A stretch of DNA of 64,000 bases, from assembly GCA_965238045.1 (NCBI GenBank), contig CBDEGU010000012.1, positions 1,860,001 through 1,924,000 of the forward strand. The letters run 5' to 3'. The stretch is from CBDEGU01 sp965238045 (GTDB taxonomy: Bacteria; Acidobacteriota; Terriglobia; Bryobacterales; UBA6623). A program made the translations under genes and the position numbers. The notes below the pieces were generated by a model. It ran no database searches and had not been told where the DNA came from. It saw only the letters and a list, made by a program, of their open reading frames with translations. Below, piece after piece: positions 60,243 to 64,000 of the stretch (positions within the stretch are counted from its first letter, which is position 1; each line of letters starts with the position of its first letter).

Positions 60243-61355
60243 TCACGACTCTTCGTCGATCGGCTCGGGAGCCAGGCCGAGCCTGCGGCCGAGCCGGTAG
60301 GCAGGCGAACCATAGAGGGCGCGCAGATGCTCGCACAGGCGATTCGTCTGAGCGTCCAGGCTCAGAGTCCAGGCTGTTCTCTCGGCCAGTTCGGCCCGCA
60401 GCGAGCGCGCGCTGTCCGATCTCTGGCCCAGTTCCAGGCGCAGTCCGTCGGTCGAGTTCCGCTCGAGTTCCGCCCGTAACTCGGCGTCGGCTCTCTTCTC
60501 GATCTCCTCCTGAAACTGCTTCTCTCTTTCGTATAGAAACTGAATCTGCTGGTCCCGCCGCCACATGAGAACGCGGATTTCCTGAAAATCCGCTTCACTG
60601 AGAGTGAGCCCCGGTTGGATGTGTTCGGGCAGGGGACGCTGCACATAGACGGTCGCATGGCTGGTCGCGATCTGTTCGGCCGGGCGTTCTTTGGTGTAAA
60701 AGTAGACGGCGATCGAGCGGCGCGAGAGATGCTTCTTATCCTCTGGCAGTGTGATGCGGCGAAATCCGTGCCAAGAAATCTCGGAAGTTTCAAACAGCAC
60801 GGCCCGGTTGGCGATCGGCAAGAGCGAGCGAATTTCGTCCTCGGCGCGCGGCGCCCAGGGATCACGGTGCAGCTCAAGAGAGCCACCCCAGTCCTCGCTC
60901 CATTCCGGGTTGAGGAACAAGATCCAGTTCGCCCTCCGATGCAGTCCCGACGAGGGATGGTAGTTGAAATCGATGTGCTCGTCGAGGTCCTGTCCGTCGC
61001 GATTCTCATGGGTTCCGCCGCCGATGTAGTCCGGGTCGTAGCGAAGGTCGGGCATGCCGGTCATGCGGCTCAGCAGCGAGAGGAATTCGTCCGACCGAAT
61101 CAGGCGGTCCAGTTGGGCATAGGCCGGTCCGATGCTGGGAAGCTCTTCTTGGACCGCCTTGCGCCCGATCTCGCCCATCTCGTTGCGCGCATACTTGTCG
61201 TCAAAGGCTGGAAATTCCGCCGCCAGGCGTTCATAGAACGCCTGGGCAAGAAAATCGTCGATCACCAGGTGGGGAAACGGGCGGGCGCCGGCAAAATCCT
61301 CCTGGTACTTCGGCGGATCCTCGAGCAGGCTTGGATTTAGCAGATCTCTCAACAT
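60243..61355 (-). CDS. 2OG-Fe(II) oxygenase with a coiled-coil tail
   Basis: In this 370-aa protein the N-terminal half has the jelly-roll iron site: H and D in DEHIDFNYHPSSGLHR, the distal His in ISWHGFRRI and the 2-oxoglutarate-binding Arg in LSRRSIAVYFYT. FLNPEWSEDWGGSLELH is the typical prolyl-hydroxylase-like core. From about 265 on, a charged coiled coil (EREKQFQEEIEKRADAELRAELE, shortened: REKQFQEEIEKRA) leads to SPAYRLGRRLGL, an ending I associate with glycosyltransferase-linked proteins of surface polysaccharide loci. It may hydroxylate a polysaccharide-modifying substrate or a protein. Divergent from metK. Confidence 0.83.
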   Translation of the reverse strand: MLRDLLNPSLLEDPPKYQEDFAGARPFPHLVIDDFLAQAFYERLAAEFPAFDDKYARNEMGEIGRKAVQEELPSIGPAYAQLDRLIRSDEFLSLLSRMTGMPDLRYDPDYIGGGTHENRDGQDLDEHIDFNYHPSSGLHRRANWILFLNPEWSEDWGGSLELHRDPWAPRAEDEIRSLLPIANRAVLFETSEISWHGFRRITLPEDKKHLSRRSIAVYFYTKERPAEQIATSHATVYVQRPLPEHIQPGLTLSEADFQEIRVLMWRRDQQIQFLYEREKQFQEEIEKRADAELRAELERNSTDGLRLELGQRSDSARSLRAELAERTAWTLSLDAQTNRLCEHLRALYGSPAYRLGRRLGLAPEPIDEES

Positions 61356-61741
61356 ACGAAGGCGTCTTGGCCGAGACTAGCACCCGCGGCTAGGGCCAGG
61401 AGTCTGCTGGCGATTCCCGGGCCGTCCCTGCCAGACATTATCGCGCGGCCATGACAGGGACCGCGAGCCGTTCTTCCTGTTAAACTGCGGGAAGCATTCT
61501 CTGGAGCGTCGCGTTCGCGCGCGTTGGGGCCAGAGAAGAGCCTGAAACGTTCCGCCGGAAAACGTGATGATTTGGAGCCGGCAGCGGGGAGCGTCGTTTC
61601 GTTGACGCGCTTCGGCGAACTCTGCTAGGTTGGCTATTCAAGGCTTGTTCTCCGACCCCCCCTCCGTCTCCGTGTGCCGTTCGAGTCTGTCAACGTTAGC
61701 GAACCGGCGGACCGATAACTGTTTCAGCTGGAGGTTTTCGA
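61356..61741. other. 386-bp divergent region with the metK leader
   Basis: It contains a small hairpin CTAGC / GCTAG with a 7-base loop at 61377-61393, the metK promoter (listed separately) and a metK leader of about 100 bases. I looked for SAM and SAH riboswitch signatures and recognised none. Confidence 0.45.
61602..61631 (+). promoter_or_regulatory. Candidate promoter of metK-ahcY
   Basis: TTGACG (61602-61607), an 18-base spacer and TAGGTT (61626-61631). It lies about 110 bases upstream of the TTG start of metK and leaves a leader of about 100 bases. Confidence 0.45.
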
Positions 61742-62908
61742 TTGGCGCTTACCGATAAGCATTTATTCACCTCTGAATCGGTGACCGAGGGTCACCCCGA
61801 CAAATTGGCCGACCATATCTCCGACGCCGTGCTCGATGCGGTGATGGCGGAGGATCCGGGCGGCCGCGTGGCCTGCGAAACGCTCGTGACGACGGGGTTG
61901 TGCATGGTGGCCGGCGAGATCACCACCAGCGCCAAGATCGATTTCACTAAAGTCGCCCGCGAGACGATCCGCGAGGCCGGTTACACGCGTCCAAAGTTCG
62001 GTTTCGACTATCAGAATTGCGCGGTCGTGAACTCACTCGATGAACAGTCCCCCGATATCGCCATGGGAGTGGATCATGGCGGGGCGGGCGATCAGGGTAT
62101 GATGTTCGGCTTTGCGTGTGATGAGACCGAGGAGCTGATGCCGCTGCCCATCATGCTGGCGCACCGGCTGGTGAGGAAACTCTCCGAGGTTCGGCGCAGC
62201 GACGAGCTTGACTATCTCCGGCCCGACGGCAAATCGCAAGTGACGGTCGAGTACCGGGATGGCAAGCCGTATCGCGTGGACGCGGTCGTTGTCTCGTCCC
62301 AGCACAGTGACTGCGTGGAAACTTCCAAACTGCGGGCCGAGATCCTGGAACACGTCATCCGTCCGATCCTTCCGGGCGAGATGGTGGACGAGGACACGAA
62401 GTATCACATCAACCCGACGGGCCGCTTCGTTGTCGGGGGCCCGCATGGCGATACGGGTCTAACGGGCCGCAAGATTATCGTCGATACCTATGGCGGCATG
62501 GGCCGGCACGGTGGCGGCGCGTTCTCGGGCAAGGACCCGACGAAAGTCGACCGCTCGGCCTGCTACATGGCGCGACATATCGCGAAGAATATCGTCGCCG
62601 CCGGTCTGGCGACGCGTTGTGAAGTCCAGCTCGCCTACGCCATCGGCGTCGCCGAGCCGGTGTCCGTGATGGTCGACAGCTTCGGCACCGGGGAGATCGG
62701 TGATCTCCGCCTGGCCGAACTCGTGCGCGGCGTGTTTCCTCTTACGCCGAAGGCGATCATCGAGCATCTGGACCTTCGCAGACCGATCTACCAGGCTACC
62801 GCCGCTTACGGACACTTTGGCCGTTCCGAGGAAAGCTTCACTTGGGAAAAGACCGATAAGGCGCCGGTTTTGCTCTACGAGTCCGGCCTGGCGGCAGCCA
62901 AAGCCTGA
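61742..62908 (+). CDS. metK: S-adenosylmethionine synthetase MetK
   Basis: The 388-aa protein is of the usual length. It starts at TTG 61742, with GGAGG eight bases upstream; no ATG is near. Motifs: FTSESVTEGHPDKLADHISD (ATP and Mg), VDHGGAGDQGMMFG (hexapeptide-type loop), TGRKIIVDTYGG, and the P-loop-like GGGAFSGKDPTKVDRSA. It makes SAM from methionine and ATP. Followed 34 bases later by ahcY, giving the two ends of the SAM cycle in one unit; expression control may act through the leader and the weak TTG start. Confidence 0.96.
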   Translation: MALTDKHLFTSESVTEGHPDKLADHISDAVLDAVMAEDPGGRVACETLVTTGLCMVAGEITTSAKIDFTKVARETIREAGYTRPKFGFDYQNCAVVNSLDEQSPDIAMGVDHGGAGDQGMMFGFACDETEELMPLPIMLAHRLVRKLSEVRRSDELDYLRPDGKSQVTVEYRDGKPYRVDAVVVSSQHSDCVETSKLRAEILEHVIRPILPGEMVDEDTKYHINPTGRFVVGGPHGDTGLTGRKIIVDTYGGMGRHGGGAFSGKDPTKVDRSACYMARHIAKNIVAAGLATRCEVQLAYAIGVAEPVSVMVDSFGTGEIGDLRLAELVRGVFPLTPKAIIEHLDLRRPIYQATAAYGHFGRSEESFTWEKTDKAPVLLYESGLAAAKA

Positions 62909-62942
62909 GCCTTCCGGCCGCGGCGATTCATTCGAGGAGTGT

Positions 62943-64000
62943 ATGGTAACGGAAACGATCACCCCATGCGACGTCAAGGACTTGGCGCTCGCCGAACAAG
63001 GAAAGCAGAGAATCGACTGGGCGTTCCATTGGATGCCCGTTCTGCACTCGATTCGCAAGGAGTTCATCAAAGATCAGCCGCTGAAAGGAAAGCGTATCTC
63101 AGCTTGTCTGCATGTGACGAGCGAGACCGCGAACCTGGCCATCGCGCTTAAAGACGGCGGCGCCGATGTGGTGCTATGTGCCTCGAATCCCCTTTCAACT
63201 CAGGACGACGTGGCCGCTTCGCTGGTCAAGGATCACGGCATTCCGACCTATGCCATCAAGGGTGAGGATAACGACACCTACTACAAGCACATCATGGTGG
63301 CGCTCGACCACAAGCCCCATATCACGATGGACGACGGAGCCGACCTGGTCCACCAGTTGCACACCGACCGAAAAGACGCCGCCACCGATGTGATGGGCGG
63401 CACGGAAGAAACCACCACGGGCGTGATTCGTCTGCGGGCCATGGCCGAACAGAAGGTGCTTCAATTCCCGGTCATCGCCGTGAACGACGCGCTGACGAAG
63501 CACCTGTTCGACAATCGGTACGGGACGGGACAGTCGACGCTTGACGGCATCATCCGGGCTACCAACGTCCTGCTCGCGGGCATGACCCTGGTGGTGGCCG
63601 GATACGGCTGGTGCGGCCGGGGCGTGGCCAGCCGCGCGCGGGGTCTTGGCGCCAACGTTGTCGTCACCGAAGTCGATCCGACGCGAGCCATTGAGGCCGT
63701 CATGGACGGGTTCCGCGTCATGCCGATGATCGAGGCCGCGGCGATTGGCGACGTTTTCATCACTGTCACCGGCGACAAGCACGTCATCGCGCGCCAGCAT
63801 TTCGAGAACATGAAGGATGGCGCGATCGTCGCCAACTCGGGCCACTTCAACGTGGAGATCGATCTCGAGGCCCTCCAGTCGCTGGCCTCGTCACGGAGAA
63901 CGGTGCGCGAATTCGTCGAGGAGTACACGCTGAAGGGCGGCCGCAAGGTTAACCTGCTCGCCGACGGCCGCCTCGTGAATTTGAGTTGCGCCGAAGGCCA
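62943..64000 (+). CDS. ahcY: Adenosylhomocysteinase AhcY, cut by the window end
   Basis: The frame from ATG 62943 (GAGGAG at 62933-62938) runs open to 64000: 352 codons of the usual 420-480, so the C-terminus is outside the window. Signatures: IDWAFHWMPVL, LHVTSETANLA, LCASNPLSTQDDVAA, ITMDDGADLV, EETTTGVIRL, FDNRYGTGQST, NAD-binding VAGYGWCGRGVA, ITVTGDKHVI and NSGHFNVEIDLE. It splits S-adenosylhomocysteine into adenosine and homocysteine. The N-terminal insert typical of eukaryotic types is absent. Confidence 0.95.
   Translation, partial: MVTETITPCDVKDLALAEQGKQRIDWAFHWMPVLHSIRKEFIKDQPLKGKRISACLHVTSETANLAIALKDGGADVVLCASNPLSTQDDVAASLVKDHGIPTYAIKGEDNDTYYKHIMVALDHKPHITMDDGADLVHQLHTDRKDAATDVMGGTEETTTGVIRLRAMAEQKVLQFPVIAVNDALTKHLFDNRYGTGQSTLDGIIRATNVLLAGMTLVVAGYGWCGRGVASRARGLGANVVVTEVDPTRAIEAVMDGFRVMPMIEAAAIGDVFITVTGDKHVIARQHFENMKDGAIVANSGHFNVEIDLEALQSLASSRRTVREFVEEYTLKGGRKVNLLADGRLVNLSCAEG

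Noticed and set aside
61638..61741. SAM or SAH riboswitch in the metK leader
   Set aside because: No stretch resembling the conserved core of either class was recognised; only kept as an open question.
1..64000. CRISPR arrays, tRNA and rRNA genes
   Set aside because: No regularly spaced repeats with unique spacers, no cloverleaf-like segments with a T-loop, and no rRNA-like conserved stretches were noticed.

Overview
ORGANISM. The window comes from a high-GC, Gram-negative-type bacterium, most probably an acidobacterium of the Bryobacterales / Solibacter group. This is inferred from several features seen together. There is a long secreted protein whose C-terminus looks like the Solibacter-type domain TIGR03437. 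A DUF1592/DUF1588-type (PSD) plus DUF1552 pair is present. There are several Tat-exported oxidoreductases, a small protein with the STGPRT-EGKAR-NALKHGL motif, menaquinone synthesis by the futalosine route (mqnA, mqnC), and kdsB (Kdo, hence LPS-type envelope). No rRNA, tRNA, CRISPR array or complete insertion sequence was seen.

LAYOUT. 1-6.3 kb: 3' part of a tandem glycosyltransferase, a secreted-type lysozyme/chitinase, a remnant of a short-chain dehydrogenase, the NALKHGL-family gene, a small conserved protein, xerD and an RRM RNA-binding protein. 6.4-12 kb: an amidohydrolase, then a trkA-trkH-permease (K+ uptake) unit. 12-17 kb: a four-gene leftward unit with a membrane-anchored peptidoglycan amidase, a divergent bacterial actin homologue, a TPR protein and an amidase. 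17.2-18.5 kb: arsR-arsM with a strong promoter and an operator-like palindrome over the start codon. 18.8-25.7 kb: a TIGR03437 protein with a papain/C39-like head, mqnA-mqnC, a PHP/DUF3604-type protein and a mutarotase-like protein. 25.8-31.3 kb: a FadN-type beta-oxidation enzyme, a broken aldo/keto reductase, a small AT-hook-like protein and a Gfo/Idh/MocA oxidoreductase. 31.3-38.6 kb: a TadG-like protein, a Tat FAD oxidoreductase, and the DUF1552 and PSD genes. 39-43.5 kb: an HD-GYP regulator with a degenerate receiver, DUF2461, DUF523-DUF1722, a double GNAT and a zinc-ribbon protein. 43.6-48.6 kb: kdsB, bioF-bioD-bioA and an ABC-2 permease. 48.7-56 kb: Gfo/Idh/MocA, a 929-aa PHP-domain protein, a membrane protein with a small partner, a TIM-barrel isomerase, and an ArsR/AHSA1 pair. 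56-60 kb: a leftward unit of a TauE-type exporter, a D-cysteine-desulfhydrase-family enzyme, a threonine-synthase-like enzyme and an exported sulfurtransferase. 60.2-64 kb: a 2OG-Fe(II) oxygenase, metK and ahcY (cut by the window end).

HOW THEY FIT. Clear pathways are futalosine menaquinone synthesis, biotin synthesis, the SAM cycle (metK-ahcY), K+ uptake, arsenic methylation and Kdo activation. Two units look like candidate systems. The 56-60 kb unit has the gene types expected for C3-sulfonate/cysteine desulfuration with sulfite export. The 12-17 kb unit pairs an unusual actin-fold protein with a wall hydrolase. A recurring mark of the window is short perfect or near-perfect tandem duplications, often at gene junctions, one of which sits inside the broken aldo/keto reductase.

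All functional names are from reading the sequence by eye; no database search was run.
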